Shown: positions 43,909 to 53,016 of the stretch, one piece after another
Layout: every line of letters begins with the position of its first letter
Numbering within the stretch: position 1 is the stretch's first letter
Assembly (NCBI GenBank): GCA_044347755.1
Contig: JBIKUE010000006.1
Location: forward strand, 22,808 to 86,807
Length of the DNA: 64,000 nt
Reading direction: 5' to 3'
DNA from: M3007 sp044347755
GTDB lineage: Bacteria; Bacteroidota; Bacteroidia; Chitinophagales; Saprospiraceae
The notes under the pieces: model-generated
Databases searched by the model: none
Seen by the model: only the letters and a program-made list of their open reading frames with translations
What the model was told of the DNA's origin: nothing
Position numbers and translations under genes: made by a program

Positions 43909-44790
43909 ATGGGTCAAAAAGCAAATCCGATCGGTAACCGTCTAGGCATCATCCGTGGTTGGGACTCCAACTGGTACGCCGATAAAGATTACGGTCTTAA
44001 AGTAGTAGAGGATGAAAAAATCCGCGCCTACCTCCGTGCTCGTCGTCCGAAAACAGCAACGGCCGATCCACGTGACCGCAATAAACCAGTGCAAAACGGC
44101 ATCAGCCGTATTGCCATCGAGCGCACTATGCGCCGTGTTACCGTAACCATCCACACCAGCCGGCCCGGTATCATTATCGGTAAAGGTGGTAAAGAGGTTG
44201 ACCTGATTAAAGAAGAATTGAAGCTCCTCACAGGAAAGGATATCCAGATTAATATCTTCGAGATTCGCAAGCCTGAATTGGATGCCAATATTGTAGGCGA
44301 ACAAATCGCCAAGCAAATCGAAGCTCGTATCAATCACCGTCGTGCCATTAAAGGCGCTATTCAGGGTACTATGCGTGCCGGCGGCGAAGGCATCAAAGTT
44401 CGTATCAGCGGACGTGTTGGTGGCGCGGAGATTGCCCGTACGGAAGAATACAAAGAAGGACGTACTCCTTTGCACACCTTCCGCGCGGATATTGATTACG
44501 CTTTGGTTGAAGCTCAAACCGTTTACGGTAAGATCGGTATCAAAGTATGGCTCTTTAAAGGCGAAGTACTCCAGAAACGTGAACTGACTCCGTTCGCAGC
44601 GGCAGAAGGCACCGGTGGAGATCGCCGTGATGAGCGTCGTGATGACCGTCGCGGAGGTGATGATCGCCGTGGCGGTGGAGATCGCCGCGATCGTCGCGAA
44701 GGCGGCGGCGGTGGTGACCGTCGAGGCGGAGGTGGAGATCGCCGCGGAGGTGGAGATCGCCGTGGAGGTGGAGGCGGAGGTCGCCGATAA
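43909..44790 (+). CDS. rpsC: 30S ribosomal protein S3 with long Arg/Gly/Asp tail
   Basis: 293 residues, against about 210-250 in most bacteria. The core (1-233) has GQKANPIGNRLGIIRGWDS and the KH domain with RPGIIIGKGGKEVDLIK. There is also a short insertion around residues 45-62 (RPKTATADPRDRNKPVQN) ahead of GISRIAIERT that I do not recall from other Bacteroidota S3 proteins. From about residue 234 a tail of some 60 residues made only of Arg, Asp, Gly and a few Glu follows, in DRRGGG-type repeats, resembling eukaryotic RGG boxes. S3 forms the mRNA entry channel with helicase activity, and its C-terminus faces solvent, so the tail may contact mRNA. Confidence 0.93.
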   Translation: MGQKANPIGNRLGIIRGWDSNWYADKDYGLKVVEDEKIRAYLRARRPKTATADPRDRNKPVQNGISRIAIERTMRRVTVTIHTSRPGIIIGKGGKEVDLIKEELKLLTGKDIQINIFEIRKPELDANIVGEQIAKQIEARINHRRAIKGAIQGTMRAGGEGIKVRISGRVGGAEIARTEEYKEGRTPLHTFRADIDYALVEAQTVYGKIGIKVWLFKGEVLQKRELTPFAAAEGTGGDRRDERRDDRRGGDDRRGGGDRRDRREGGGGGDRRGGGGDRRGGGDRRGGGGGGRR

Positions 44791-44872
44791 ACAACCTCAA
44801 AAAGGAGTCTCAATAATTTGTTCTCCTTCGTATTCAAACATTGATTGACAGGCTTTTAAATTCATCCAGACG

Positions 44873-45292
44873 ATGTTACAGCCCAAGCGTCAGAAATATC
44901 GCAAACAGCACAAAGGCCGCAACAGCGGTATTGCTTTCAAAGGCAGTTCGATTTCATTCGGCTCCTTTGCTCTCAAATCCCTGGAGTACGGCCGTTTAAC
45001 GAGCCGTCAGATCGAAGCGGCACGTATCGCACTTACCCGTAACATGAAACGTGAGGGTAAGGTTTGGATCCGCGTATTCCCGGATAAACCCCTTACGGCC
45101 AAGCCAGCCGAGGTACGTATGGGTAAGGGTAAAGGTGCAGTGGATCATTACGTTGCAGAAATTCAACCAGGCCGTATCATCTTCGAAATCGAAGGTGTAA
45201 GCCCTGAAATTGCCCATGCTTCCCTTCGTTTGGGCGCTCAAAAGCTCCCGGTGCTTTGCAAAACCGTAACGCGCCACGACTACGAAGGATAA
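44873..45292 (+). CDS. rplP: 50S ribosomal protein L16
   Basis: 139 residues, with MLQPKRQKYRKQHKGRNSG at the N-terminus, RMGKGKGAVDHYVAEIQPG in the middle and LRLGAQKLPVLCKTV near the end. It binds near the A site of the large subunit. 27 nt before rpmC. Confidence 0.97.
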   Translation: MLQPKRQKYRKQHKGRNSGIAFKGSSISFGSFALKSLEYGRLTSRQIEAARIALTRNMKREGKVWIRVFPDKPLTAKPAEVRMGKGKGAVDHYVAEIQPGRIIFEIEGVSPEIAHASLRLGAQKLPVLCKTVTRHDYEG

Positions 45293-45319
45293 TTTGACCA
45301 CAATAGCACATTAAATACC

Positions 45320-45580
45320 ATGGCAAAGGAAATATTGAACCTCGTTGATATGACTGACGACCAGCTCCTAAGCGAACTGGCCAGTGCAGAACAGGAATAT
45401 CAGCAACTGAAGTTCGACCATGCGGCCAAAGGCATTGGCAACCCAATGGAAATCCGTGAACTGCGTCGCAATGTTGCACGTATCCTCACTGAAGGCCGTC
45501 GCCGCGAAATGGCAGCCATGAGCGCCGAAGAACTCGAATTGCGCAGTAAACTTCGCGCCCGTCGCCGCAGAAACCGTTGA
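45320..45580 (+). CDS. rpmC: 50S ribosomal protein L29
   Basis: 86 residues, about 20 longer than in E. coli, with the extra residues at both ends (C-terminal ELRSKLRARRRRNR). Central motif QEYQQLKFDHAAKGIGNPME and IRELRRNVARILT match L29. It lies at the tunnel exit beside L23. Confidence 0.93.
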   Translation: MAKEILNLVDMTDDQLLSELASAEQEYQQLKFDHAAKGIGNPMEIRELRRNVARILTEGRRREMAAMSAEELELRSKLRARRRRNR

Positions 45581-45627
45581 ATCAGTTTTCAACAACACAC
45601 ATTGCACAACTAATTACATCTCGATAG

Positions 45628-45891
45628 ATGGAAGCAGTAGAAAGAAAACTTCGCAAACAAAAAACAGGGGTTGTAGTATCCACTAAAATGGATAAAACCA
45701 TCACTGTAAAAGTCGAACGCCGACTTATGCACCCGCTTTATGGAAAGTTCGTAAAGCGTTCCAAGAAGTTCTTCGCACACGACGAAGAAAACACTTGCAA
45801 TGCGGGTGATGTGGTTCGTATCATGGAAACCCGTCCGCTCAGCAAAATGAAACGCTGGCGCCTGGTCGAAGTCGTTGAAAGAGCGAAGTAA
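45628..45891 (+). CDS. rpsQ: 30S ribosomal protein S17
   Basis: 87 residues of OB-fold type with KTGVVVSTKMDKTITVKVER, HPLYGKFVKRSKKFFAHDE and the end RPLSKMKRWRLVEVVE. A primary 16S rRNA binder. The following spacer (124 nt) is a short-word array. Confidence 0.96.
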   Translation: MEAVERKLRKQKTGVVVSTKMDKTITVKVERRLMHPLYGKFVKRSKKFFAHDEENTCNAGDVVRIMETRPLSKMKRWRLVEVVERAK

Positions 45892-45898
45892 ATAACCA

Positions 45899-46004
45899 CG
45901 GGATACGGCTTACGGCTTACGGCCAACGGTTCTCGGTTAACGGTTTCAATAACCGTCCACCGTCCACCGTTCACCGTCAACCGTCCACCGTCAACCGTCA
46001 ACCG
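45899..46004. repeat. ACGGCTTACGG / CCGTCAACCGTCC array in the S17-L14 spacer
   Basis: The left part repeats GGCTTACGGCTTACGGCCAAC; the right part repeats CCGTCCA/CCGTCAA words nine or ten times. The two halves are imperfectly inverted (ACGGTT against AACCGT) around TTTCAATAA, so the transcript could fold into a long hairpin inside an essential operon. Confidence 0.85.
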
Positions 46005-46015
46005 AATAAAAAGTC

Positions 46016-46384
46016 ATGATTCAACAAGAGTCTCGATTGAATGTGGCCGATAACTCCGGCGCGAAAGAAGTGCTCTGCATCCGTGTGCTGGGCCATACCC
46101 GCCAACGCTATGCTGGCGTAGGCGACAAAATTGTTGTGTCTGTTAAGGATGCATCTTCAAGTGGCGCTATCAAAAAGGGCACGGTTTCTAAAGCTGTTAT
46201 CGTGCGCACCCGCAAAGAGCTTCGCCGCAAGGATGGTTCATACATCCGTTTCGACGATAACGCGGTTGTACTGCTGAACGCCTCTGACGAGCCGCGCGGT
46301 ACCCGTATCTTCGGCCCGGTAGCTCGTGAATTGCGCGATAAGGATTACATGCGTATTGTATCCCTTGCCCCGGAAGTGCTCTAA
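46016..46384 (+). CDS. rplN: 50S ribosomal protein L14
   Basis: 122 residues, normal length, with MIQQESRLNVADNSGAKEV at the start and the motif AVIVRTRKELRRKDGSYIRF. It forms an inter-subunit bridge and is the RsfS docking site. First gene after the repeat-filled spacer. Confidence 0.97.
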   Translation: MIQQESRLNVADNSGAKEVLCIRVLGHTRQRYAGVGDKIVVSVKDASSSGAIKKGTVSKAVIVRTRKELRRKDGSYIRFDDNAVVLLNASDEPRGTRIFGPVARELRDKDYMRIVSLAPEVL

Positions 46385-46411
46385 ATACTCATAAATTCAA
46401 CCATTCTAGAA

Positions 46412-46759
46412 ATGGCTACGAAGAAAAATTCTGTAAAACGCTTTGCGCCTAAACTACATATCCGTAAAGGAGACAATGTGGTGGTTATTTCTGGCGACGA
46501 TAAGGGAAAGAAGGGCGAAGTCCTTCAGGTATTCCCTGATCTAAACCGCGCTATCGTGCAGGGCGTTCGCATCGTAAAAAAACACGTAAAGGCTACTCAA
46601 ACGGAGTCTGGCGGTATCCAGGAAATGGAAGCCACTATTCATGTTTCAAACCTTTCTCACGTGGATCCTAAAAGCGGCGAAGCAACGCGCATTGGCCGCC
46701 GAGAAGAAAAAGGTGAGCGCGTTCGCTTTTCTAAAAAATCCGGTAACGTCATTAAGTAA
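46412..46759 (+). CDS. rplX: 50S ribosomal protein L24
   Basis: 115 residues with the KOW motif IRKGDNVVVISGDDKGKKGE and HVSNLSHVDPKSGEATRIG. Early assembly protein at the tunnel exit. Its stop codon overlaps the rplE start by one base (TAATG). Confidence 0.96.
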   Translation: MATKKNSVKRFAPKLHIRKGDNVVVISGDDKGKKGEVLQVFPDLNRAIVQGVRIVKKHVKATQTESGGIQEMEATIHVSNLSHVDPKSGEATRIGRREEKGERVRFSKKSGNVIK

Positions 46760-47310
46760 TGAAATACGTACCTCGTCTTAAGACAAAATACCAGAACGAA
46801 GTAGTTCCTGCTTTGATGAAGCAGTTCAACTACTCTTCTTTGATGCAGGTTCCCCGCATCGAAAAGATCTGCATTAACCAAGGTATTGGTGATGCCACTG
46901 GCGATAAGAAGCTTGTGGATAATGCAGCTACTGAACTCTCAACCATCGTAGGCCAGAAAGCGGTTTCTACAAAGGCAAAGAAGTCAGTATCTAACTTTAA
47001 ACTCCGTGAAGGTATGCCAATCGGCGTTCGTGTAACGCTGCGTGGTGAGCGGATGTATGAGTTCCTCGATCGTTTCCTTAATATCTCACTTCCACGTGTA
47101 CGTGACTTCCGTGGGGTGAATGATAAATCATTCGATGGTCGTGGCAACTACAGCATGGGCATTACGGAACAGATTATCTTCCCTGAAATTGACATCGAAA
47201 AGGTGAGCAAAATCATGGGTATGGACATCAGTTTTGTAACCACTGCCAATACGGATGCAGAAGCGTATGCCCTGTTGAAAGAATTGGGTATGCCATTCTA
47301 CAAAAAATAA
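46759..47310 (+). CDS. rplE: 50S ribosomal protein L5
   Basis: 183 residues; start overlaps the rplX stop (TAATG), implying coupled translation. Motifs VPRIEKICINQGIGDAT, GMPIGVRVTLRGERMYEFLD and RDFRGVNDKSFDGRGNYSMG identify L5, which binds 5S rRNA. Confidence 0.97.
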   Translation: MKYVPRLKTKYQNEVVPALMKQFNYSSLMQVPRIEKICINQGIGDATGDKKLVDNAATELSTIVGQKAVSTKAKKSVSNFKLREGMPIGVRVTLRGERMYEFLDRFLNISLPRVRDFRGVNDKSFDGRGNYSMGITEQIIFPEIDIEKVSKIMGMDISFVTTANTDAEAYALLKELGMPFYKK

Positions 47311-47343
47311 CTCTGACTCTCATTTTCAACGACATAAAGCAAT

Positions 47344-47613
47344 ATGGCAAAGAAATCCGTCATTGCCCGCGAAAATAAACGCAAGCGCATGGTAGCCAAA
47401 TATGCGGAAATCCGCAAGCAGCTCAAAGAAGCTGGCGACTATGATGCACTGGACAAGCTTCCGCGTAACGCCAATCCGATCCGCCTGCACAACCGCTGCC
47501 TGCTGACCGGCCGTCCGAAAGGATACATGCGCAAATTCGGTATTTGCCGTGTTAAGTTCCGCGAAATGGCATTGTACGGCAAAATACCAGGCGTAACCAA
47601 AGCCTCCTGGTAA
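47344..47613 (+). CDS. rpsN: 30S ribosomal protein S14 (zinc-less long form)
   Basis: 89 residues, the long S14 type that lacks the two CxxC zinc pairs of the 61-residue form. Contains RNANPIRLHNRCLLTGRPKG and YMRKFGICRVKFREMAL. Lies in the 30S head. Confidence 0.96.
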   Translation: MAKKSVIARENKRKRMVAKYAEIRKQLKEAGDYDALDKLPRNANPIRLHNRCLLTGRPKGYMRKFGICRVKFREMALYGKIPGVTKASW

Positions 47614-47694
47614 GATTCTACTGACCTTCAATTGCGCTTCTTTTGGGGCATTTGAAAGTCGACCATCCAACAACTATCAACAACTTTTGATAAA

Positions 47695-48105
47695 ATGCAC
47701 GTCACCGACCCGATAGCAGACTATCTCACCCGCATCCGCAATGCGCAAATGGCGGGGCATCGTATCGTCGAGATTCCAGCTTCGCGTATTAAGAAATCCA
47801 TGACGGAGATCTTATATGACCAAGGGTATATTCTCAAGTATACCTTTGAGGAAAAGACGCCGGAAAACAAGCAGGGTCTTATCAAAATTGCCCTGAAATA
47901 CGACCCGTCTACCAAACAGCCGGTCATCCGTGAACTCGTACGTGTAAGCCGTCCAGGCCTGCGTAAGTTTTCTGGTGCAGGCGATATTCCTCGTATTATC
48001 AATGGCTTGGGCATTATGATTGTGTCCACGTCTAAAGGGGTGATGACCGACAAAAAAGCACGCGATCTCAACGTAGGCGGCGAGCTTATTTGTTACATCA
48101 GCTAA
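47695..48105 (+). CDS. rpsH: 30S ribosomal protein S8
   Basis: 136 residues with DPIADYLTRIRNAQMAGH and the C-terminal GLGIMIVSTSKGVMTDKKAR followed by NVGGELICY. A central 16S rRNA binder, and in E. coli the repressor of the spc operon. 32 nt before rplF. Confidence 0.97.
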   Translation: MHVTDPIADYLTRIRNAQMAGHRIVEIPASRIKKSMTEILYDQGYILKYTFEEKTPENKQGLIKIALKYDPSTKQPVIRELVRVSRPGLRKFSGAGDIPRIINGLGIMIVSTSKGVMTDKKARDLNVGGELICYIS

Positions 48106-48137
48106 TTTCTACAAGAACTTTAAGAACACTCTGCGAT

Positions 48138-48698
48138 ATGTCACGCATTGGAAAATTGCCTATCAGCCTTCCTGCAAAAGTGGAAGTTTCGGTTTCTGCC
48201 GACAACACCGTTACGGTGAAGGGCCCAAAGGGTACGCTCAGCCAAAAAATTGACCCCGATATCAAAGTCGGAGTTGAAGACGGCACCCTTACAGTGACCC
48301 GCCCAACGGATCAGAAGCGCCACCGCTCCATGCATGGTCTTTACCGCGCACTTATCAACAATATGGTGGTAGGTGTAAGCGAAGGTTACGTTCGCGAAAT
48401 GGAAGTGATCGGTGTAGGTTACCGTGTTGAAAATCAGGGCAACCTGGTTACTTTCACTATCGGTTATTCTCACCCGGTGATGTTCTATATCCCGTCTGAA
48501 ATTAAAGTTACCACAGCCATGGAAAAAGGTCAGGCACCTTTGATCCGTCTGGAAGGTATCGACAAAGAACTGCTGGGCCAGGTATGCGCAAAAATGCGTG
48601 GCTTCCGTAAACCTGAGCCATATAAAGGCAAGGGTATTATGTTCAAAGGTGAACAAATTCGTCGCAAAGCAGGTAAGACTGCCGGCGGTAAAAAATAA
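48138..48698 (+). CDS. rplF: 50S ribosomal protein L6
   Basis: 186 residues from the ATG at 48138 (MSRIGKLPISLPAKVEVSV); the upstream extension to 48090 overlaps rpsH and is rejected. The end LRGFRKPEPYKGKGI-type motif (here CAKMRGFRKPEPYKGKGIMF) is diagnostic. A 118-nt gap follows. Confidence 0.96.
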   Translation: MSRIGKLPISLPAKVEVSVSADNTVTVKGPKGTLSQKIDPDIKVGVEDGTLTVTRPTDQKRHRSMHGLYRALINNMVVGVSEGYVREMEVIGVGYRVENQGNLVTFTIGYSHPVMFYIPSEIKVTTAMEKGQAPLIRLEGIDKELLGQVCAKMRGFRKPEPYKGKGIMFKGEQIRRKAGKTAGGKK

Positions 48699-48816
48699 TA
48701 AAGTAGTGATGTTCCGCCTGTTCAATGTTTTAAACAAGATAGGGCTGAACACCATCAACATAACATCAATCGCTGTCCCGGCCAGTCATCGGGTTGCCTA
48801 AATTGATACTATAACA

Positions 48817-49158
48817 ATGAAACGTACAAAAGAACAAAGCCGTAAACGTATTCACCTCCGCATTCGTAAGAAGGTGAACGGCACAGCAGAGCGCCCACGT
48901 TTGAGTGTTTACCGCTCTAACAACGCTATCTATTGCCAGTTGATCAACGATCAGATGGGTCATACATTGGCTGCGGCTTCTTCTATAGGTATGAAAGGTC
49001 CGAATACTGCTCAAGCTACTGAAGTAGGCAAGTTGATCGCAGAACGGGCAAAAGCTGCGGGTATCCTGAATGTGGTATTCGACCGCGGTGGATACCTTTA
49101 CCACGGACGCGTAAAGGCTCTGGCTGAAGGCGCTCGTGAAGGAGGGCTTCAATTCTAA
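48817..49158 (+). CDS. rplR: 50S ribosomal protein L18
   Basis: 113 residues, with RIRKKVNGTAERPRLSVYRS, and VVFDRGGYLYHGRVKALAEG near the C-terminus. Binds 5S rRNA with L5. Confidence 0.97.
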   Translation: MKRTKEQSRKRIHLRIRKKVNGTAERPRLSVYRSNNAIYCQLINDQMGHTLAAASSIGMKGPNTAQATEVGKLIAERAKAAGILNVVFDRGGYLYHGRVKALAEGAREGGLQF

Positions 49159-49230
49159 ACATTGGTTATTCGAGTAATTGGCCGGATTTTAGGTCAATGA
49201 TCAAATCAACAAATAAAAAAGCTTAGCAAC

Positions 49231-49758
49231 ATGGCAAGGCAAGAAAGAGAAAAAGAAGTTTCGCGTACCACGGAAGAGTCCGGCCTCAAGGAAAAACTCG
49301 TGGCGCTCAACCGCGTAGCTAAAGTTACGAAAGGTGGCCGTACGTTCACCTTCGCTGCAGTAGTAGTGGTTGGTGACGGCAAGGGCACCATTGGCCAGGG
49401 ACTTGGCAAGGCACGTGAGGTGTCTGAAGCCATCTCCAAGGCTGTAAAGGATGCAGAAAAAAACCTGGTAAAAGTGCCCATCCTGAATGGTACCATTCCA
49501 CACGAAGTGCATGGTAAGTTCGATGCTGGTCGCGTTTTGATCAAGCCAGCTGCACATGGTACTGGTGTGATTGCAGGCGGCGCTATGCGTGCTGTTCTGG
49601 AATCCGTTGGTGTGCATGACTGTCTTGCCAAGTCGCAAGGTTCTGCTAATCCGCACAACGTTGTAAAAGCAACCATTGCTGCCCTTACCAGCCTTCGCAG
49701 TCCTGCAGAAGTTGCTCGTCAGCGCGGTATTTCAATGGAAAAACTCTTTAACGGCTAA
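49231..49758 (+). CDS. rpsE: 30S ribosomal protein S5
   Basis: 175 residues. Double-stranded-RNA-binding half with LVALNRVAKVTKGGRTFTFA and GDGKGTIGQGLGKAREV, then VLIKPAAHGTGVIAGGAMRA. Contributes to mRNA-channel and decoding fidelity. 12 nt before rpmD. Confidence 0.97.
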   Translation: MARQEREKEVSRTTEESGLKEKLVALNRVAKVTKGGRTFTFAAVVVVGDGKGTIGQGLGKAREVSEAISKAVKDAEKNLVKVPILNGTIPHEVHGKFDAGRVLIKPAAHGTGVIAGGAMRAVLESVGVHDCLAKSQGSANPHNVVKATIAALTSLRSPAEVARQRGISMEKLFNG

Positions 49759-49770
49759 AGGATTTAAGAC

Positions 49771-49950
49771 ATGAGCAAAGTAAATATTACCTTGTTTAGG
49801 AGCCCAATCGACAAGCCAAAGCGTCAGAAACAAACGCTTGTGGCCCTGGGTTTCCGTAAAATGAACCAAACTGTTCAACACGAAGTAACACCTCAGCTTG
49901 AAGGTATGATCCGTGTGGTTCAGCATCTGGTTAAAGTGGAAAACGTCTGA
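49771..49950 (+). CDS. rpmD: 50S ribosomal protein L30
   Basis: 59 residues, starting MSKVNITLFRSPIDKPKRQK and ending MIRVVQHLVKVENV, a normal short bacterial L30 (TLVALGFRKMNQTV in the middle). It lies at the standard place between rpsE and rplO. Confidence 0.95.
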   Translation: MSKVNITLFRSPIDKPKRQKQTLVALGFRKMNQTVQHEVTPQLEGMIRVVQHLVKVENV

Positions 49951-50021
49951 TTTATCCGGCGAAATCAAATTCAACAAAATCTGATTGCAGGTTCACTGCA
50001 GTCTGGCAATAAAGAAAAAAA

Positions 50022-50468
50022 ATGGATCTCTCTAATCTCCGTCCGGCAGAAGGTTCAACCAAGAATGAAAAGCGTATAGGCCGTGGTACTGGCTCGGGCC
50101 GTGGCGGCACCTCTACGCGTGGTCACAAAGGTGACAAAGCACGTAGCGGCGCCAAGCAAAAGCGTCACTTCGAAGGTGGTCAAACACCTATGCAGCGTCG
50201 CTTGCCTAAACGTGGTTTCAAAAATGTAAACCGCGTTGAATATGTGCCACTGAACCTTGGAGCGCTGGAAGCATTGGTACAAAAAACCGGTAACAGCAGC
50301 TTCGATGTTGCTTCACTGGTGGCAGCCGGTGTATCCCGTGCTTCCGACAAGATCAAAGTGCTGGGTACTGGTAAGCTTACTTCTAAAGTAACCCTGAAAG
50401 TACACGCTGCATCTGCATCCGCAAAAGCCGCCATCGAAGCCCTCGGTGGAAGCATTGAACTCGTTTAA
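50022..50468 (+). CDS. rplO: 50S ribosomal protein L15
   Basis: 148 residues, with LSNLRPAEGSTKNEKRIGRG, the Gly-rich GRGGTSTRGHKGDKARSG segment, and FEGGQTPMQRRLPKRGF. Late assembly protein of the large subunit. 14 nt before secY. Confidence 0.97.
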   Translation: MDLSNLRPAEGSTKNEKRIGRGTGSGRGGTSTRGHKGDKARSGAKQKRHFEGGQTPMQRRLPKRGFKNVNRVEYVPLNLGALEALVQKTGNSSFDVASLVAAGVSRASDKIKVLGTGKLTSKVTLKVHAASASAKAAIEALGGSIELV

Positions 50469-50482
50469 ATCCTCTTTCGGTA

Positions 50483-51844
50483 ATGAAATTTTTTACCGTT
50501 CTCAAAAATATCTGGAGCATTAAAGAGCTCCGCGATCGTATCCTGTTCACACTGGCTCTTTTGCTGGTATATCGGGCTGGTACATTCATCGTATTACCGG
50601 GCGTGGTACCGGCAGCATTAGATCGTGCGGCTCAAAATCGTGGCGCTAATGACCTGTTAGGTTTGATCAACGTGTTCACCGGTGGTGCATTTGACAACGC
50701 GGCAATTTTTGCCCTTGGTGTAATGCCATATATTACGGCATCCATTATTGTGCAGCTGCTTGGCTTTGCGGTTCCATACTTCCAGCGTCTTCAAACGAAG
50801 GAAGGTGAAAGTGGCCGCAAGCGTCTGAATCAAATCACCCGTTTCCTGACCGTAGCGATTACATTGGTTCAGGGTGGTGGTTACCTTCAATTGGTACGCA
50901 GCATTCCTGGCGGCGTATCTCCCGAAGTTCCGGAGGGTCTGTTTTGGTTCTCCAACATCATTATCCTTACCGCTGGTACCATCTTCTGTATGTGGCTGGG
51001 TGAGCGGATCACGGATAAAGGCCTTGGTAACGGTACATCCCTGATCATTCAGGCTGGTATCATTGCTCGTCTGCCTTACGCGTTCTCTTTTGAATTCGTT
51101 AAACTGTTCGGTGAGAATAAACTTTTGCTGTTCTTTGTTGAACTGGCGGTATTCTTTGTGATCGTTTTGGCTACTATTCTGGTTATCCAGGGTGTCCGTC
51201 GTATCCCGATTCAGTTTGCCAAACGTATGGTTGGCCGATCCGGAGGTGCAGCGCCTACGTCAAGCGCTCGTGATTACCTGCCACTGAAGATCAACTCCGC
51301 AGGTGTTATGCCGATCATCTTTGCTCAGGCTTTGATGTTCCTTCCTGCAACAGCCATGCAATACCTCTCAGGAGGCGCTGCAGGTGGTGGTTTGAGCATG
51401 TTCTCCGATATCTATTCTTTCGGCTACAATGCACTGTTCTTCACCCTGATCGTAATCTTCACGTATGTATATACGGCGTTGATGATCAATCCGACGAACT
51501 ATGCTGAATATTTGAAGCGTAATAATGCTTTCATTCCGGGTGTTAAGCCTGGTGAATCTACTTCAGAATATATCGACAATATCATGACCCGAATCACGCT
51601 GCCTGGTGCAGTATTCCTCGGTCTGCTCGGTATTCTGCCTTCAATTGCTGCAGTATTTGGTGTGAACCAACAGTTTGCACTGTTCTTCGGAGGTACTACA
51701 TTGCTCATTATGGTGGGCGTTGCATTGGATACACTGCAGGTGATTGAAAGCTATTTGTTGACCAAAAAATACGACGGTCTTATTAAGTCTGGTCGTATCC
51801 AAGGCCGCTCCACCACTGGTATCCAGGTTGGACAGCCTCAATAA
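50483..51844 (+). CDS. secY: preprotein translocase subunit SecY
   Basis: 453-residue channel of the Sec translocon with ten membrane segments. Visible motifs: N-terminal LKNIWSIKELRDRILFTLAL, VMPYITASIIVQLL, the plug/TM2b region FGGAFDNAAIFALG-like (TGGAFDNAAIFALGV), GVMPIIFAQALMFLP, and the C-terminal GIQVGQPQ. It moves unfolded proteins, including T9SS cargo, across the inner membrane. Followed by map after 8 nt. Confidence 0.97.
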   Translation: MKFFTVLKNIWSIKELRDRILFTLALLLVYRAGTFIVLPGVVPAALDRAAQNRGANDLLGLINVFTGGAFDNAAIFALGVMPYITASIIVQLLGFAVPYFQRLQTKEGESGRKRLNQITRFLTVAITLVQGGGYLQLVRSIPGGVSPEVPEGLFWFSNIIILTAGTIFCMWLGERITDKGLGNGTSLIIQAGIIARLPYAFSFEFVKLFGENKLLLFFVELAVFFVIVLATILVIQGVRRIPIQFAKRMVGRSGGAAPTSSARDYLPLKINSAGVMPIIFAQALMFLPATAMQYLSGGAAGGGLSMFSDIYSFGYNALFFTLIVIFTYVYTALMINPTNYAEYLKRNNAFIPGVKPGESTSEYIDNIMTRITLPGAVFLGLLGILPSIAAVFGVNQQFALFFGGTTLLIMVGVALDTLQVIESYLLTKKYDGLIKSGRIQGRSTTGIQVGQPQ

Positions 51845-51852
51845 AGACCAAT

Positions 51853-52707
51853 ATGGGCTTGTTTGGAAAAGGATCTGACGGCAGACAATTTCATTTTAAA
51901 ACTGCTGCCGAAATTGAGTTGATGCGCAATGCCAACCTGATTGTTTCCAAAACATTGGCGCATGTTGCGAGTATGTTGAAGCCTGGCATTACAGGTAAAA
52001 CCATTGATAAAGCGGCAGAGGAATTTATACGGGATCATGGTGGAAGGCCTGCATTCAAAGGATACGGCCCTAAACAAAATCCGTTCCCGGCTTCCTTGTG
52101 TGTGTCGTACAATGATATTGTGGTGCACGGAATTCCGGGCAGCCGGGAATTTAAGGAAGGAGATGTGGTATCTGTAGATTGTGGTGTTGAACTGGAAGGC
52201 TTTTATGGTGATGCAGCATTCACCTTTGCTTTTCAGGAAGTAGATGCCAAATCCATGGAATTACTTCGGGTAACCTACGCTTCCTTATATCTGGGTATCG
52301 AACAAGCAGTACATGGCAAGAGAGTAGGAGATATTTCAGCAGCCATTCAGGAATATTGTGAAAGACAACATGGTTACGGGGTGGTTCGGGATTTGGTTGG
52401 TCACGGAGTGGGAAGATCATTACATGAAGAACCGGAGGTGCCTAATTACGGAAAACGCGGAAAAGGCCCTTTGCTTCAGGAAGGATTGACCATTGCCATT
52501 GAACCAATGGTGAACATGGGGAAAAAAGAAGTTTATCAAATGGATGATGGTTGGACCATTTTAACCCGTGATAAACTGCCCAGTGCACACTTTGAACACT
52601 CTGTAGCAGTGATGAAAGGAAAGGCTGATATACTCTCAGATCACTCCTATATTTTGGATGAAATAAAAAATAATCCAAATTTGCAGGAAGTACTGCCTAA
52701 AAGTTAG
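51853..52707 (+). CDS. map: type I methionine aminopeptidase
   Basis: 284 residues, slightly longer than the E. coli enzyme (264) by a short N-terminal extension (MGLFGKGSDGRQFHFKTA) and a C-terminal tail (from about 262). The five metal ligands appear in order: Asp in VVSVDCGVE, Asp in FYGDAAFTF, His in LVGHGVGRSLHEEP, Glu in IAIEPMVNMG and Glu in SAHFEHSVAV. It removes the initiator Met from nascent chains. Standard place between secY and infA. Confidence 0.96.
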   Translation: MGLFGKGSDGRQFHFKTAAEIELMRNANLIVSKTLAHVASMLKPGITGKTIDKAAEEFIRDHGGRPAFKGYGPKQNPFPASLCVSYNDIVVHGIPGSREFKEGDVVSVDCGVELEGFYGDAAFTFAFQEVDAKSMELLRVTYASLYLGIEQAVHGKRVGDISAAIQEYCERQHGYGVVRDLVGHGVGRSLHEEPEVPNYGKRGKGPLLQEGLTIAIEPMVNMGKKEVYQMDDGWTILTRDKLPSAHFEHSVAVMKGKADILSDHSYILDEIKNNPNLQEVLPKS

Positions 52708-52743
52708 ACCTTTGCACCCCGAAATCAGAAAACGACCATTTTT

Positions 52744-52962
52744 ATGGCAAAAGAAGACATTATCAAACAAGACGGTGTGGTTTCAGAAGCACTTTCGAAT
52801 GCAAATTTCAAAGTTCAGCTTGAAAATGGGCACATTATCTTGGCAACCATATCCGGTAAAATGCGCATGCACTATATCCGGATATTACCAGGCGACAAAG
52901 TTTCTGTGGAGATGTCGCCTTACGACCTAACACGGGGACGCATCATTTACCGCTACAAGTAA
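52744..52962 (+). CDS. infA: translation initiation factor IF-1
   Basis: 72 residues of S1/OB fold, with KEDIIKQDGVVSEALSNANF, FKVQLENGHIILATISGKMR and VEMSPYDLTRGRIIYRYK at the end. It blocks the A site during initiation. Normal length; 54 nt before rpmJ. Confidence 0.97.
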   Translation: MAKEDIIKQDGVVSEALSNANFKVQLENGHIILATISGKMRMHYIRILPGDKVSVEMSPYDLTRGRIIYRYK

Positions 52963-53016
52963 CTTGTTGAATGACAAGTGCTTACAAATTTTTGAAAACA
53001 GACAATTCGACACGAT

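Noticed and set aside
44523..44837. Pro/Arg/Ser-rich minus-strand frame opposite the S3 tail
   Set aside because: It is only the complement of the Arg/Gly/Asp repeat.
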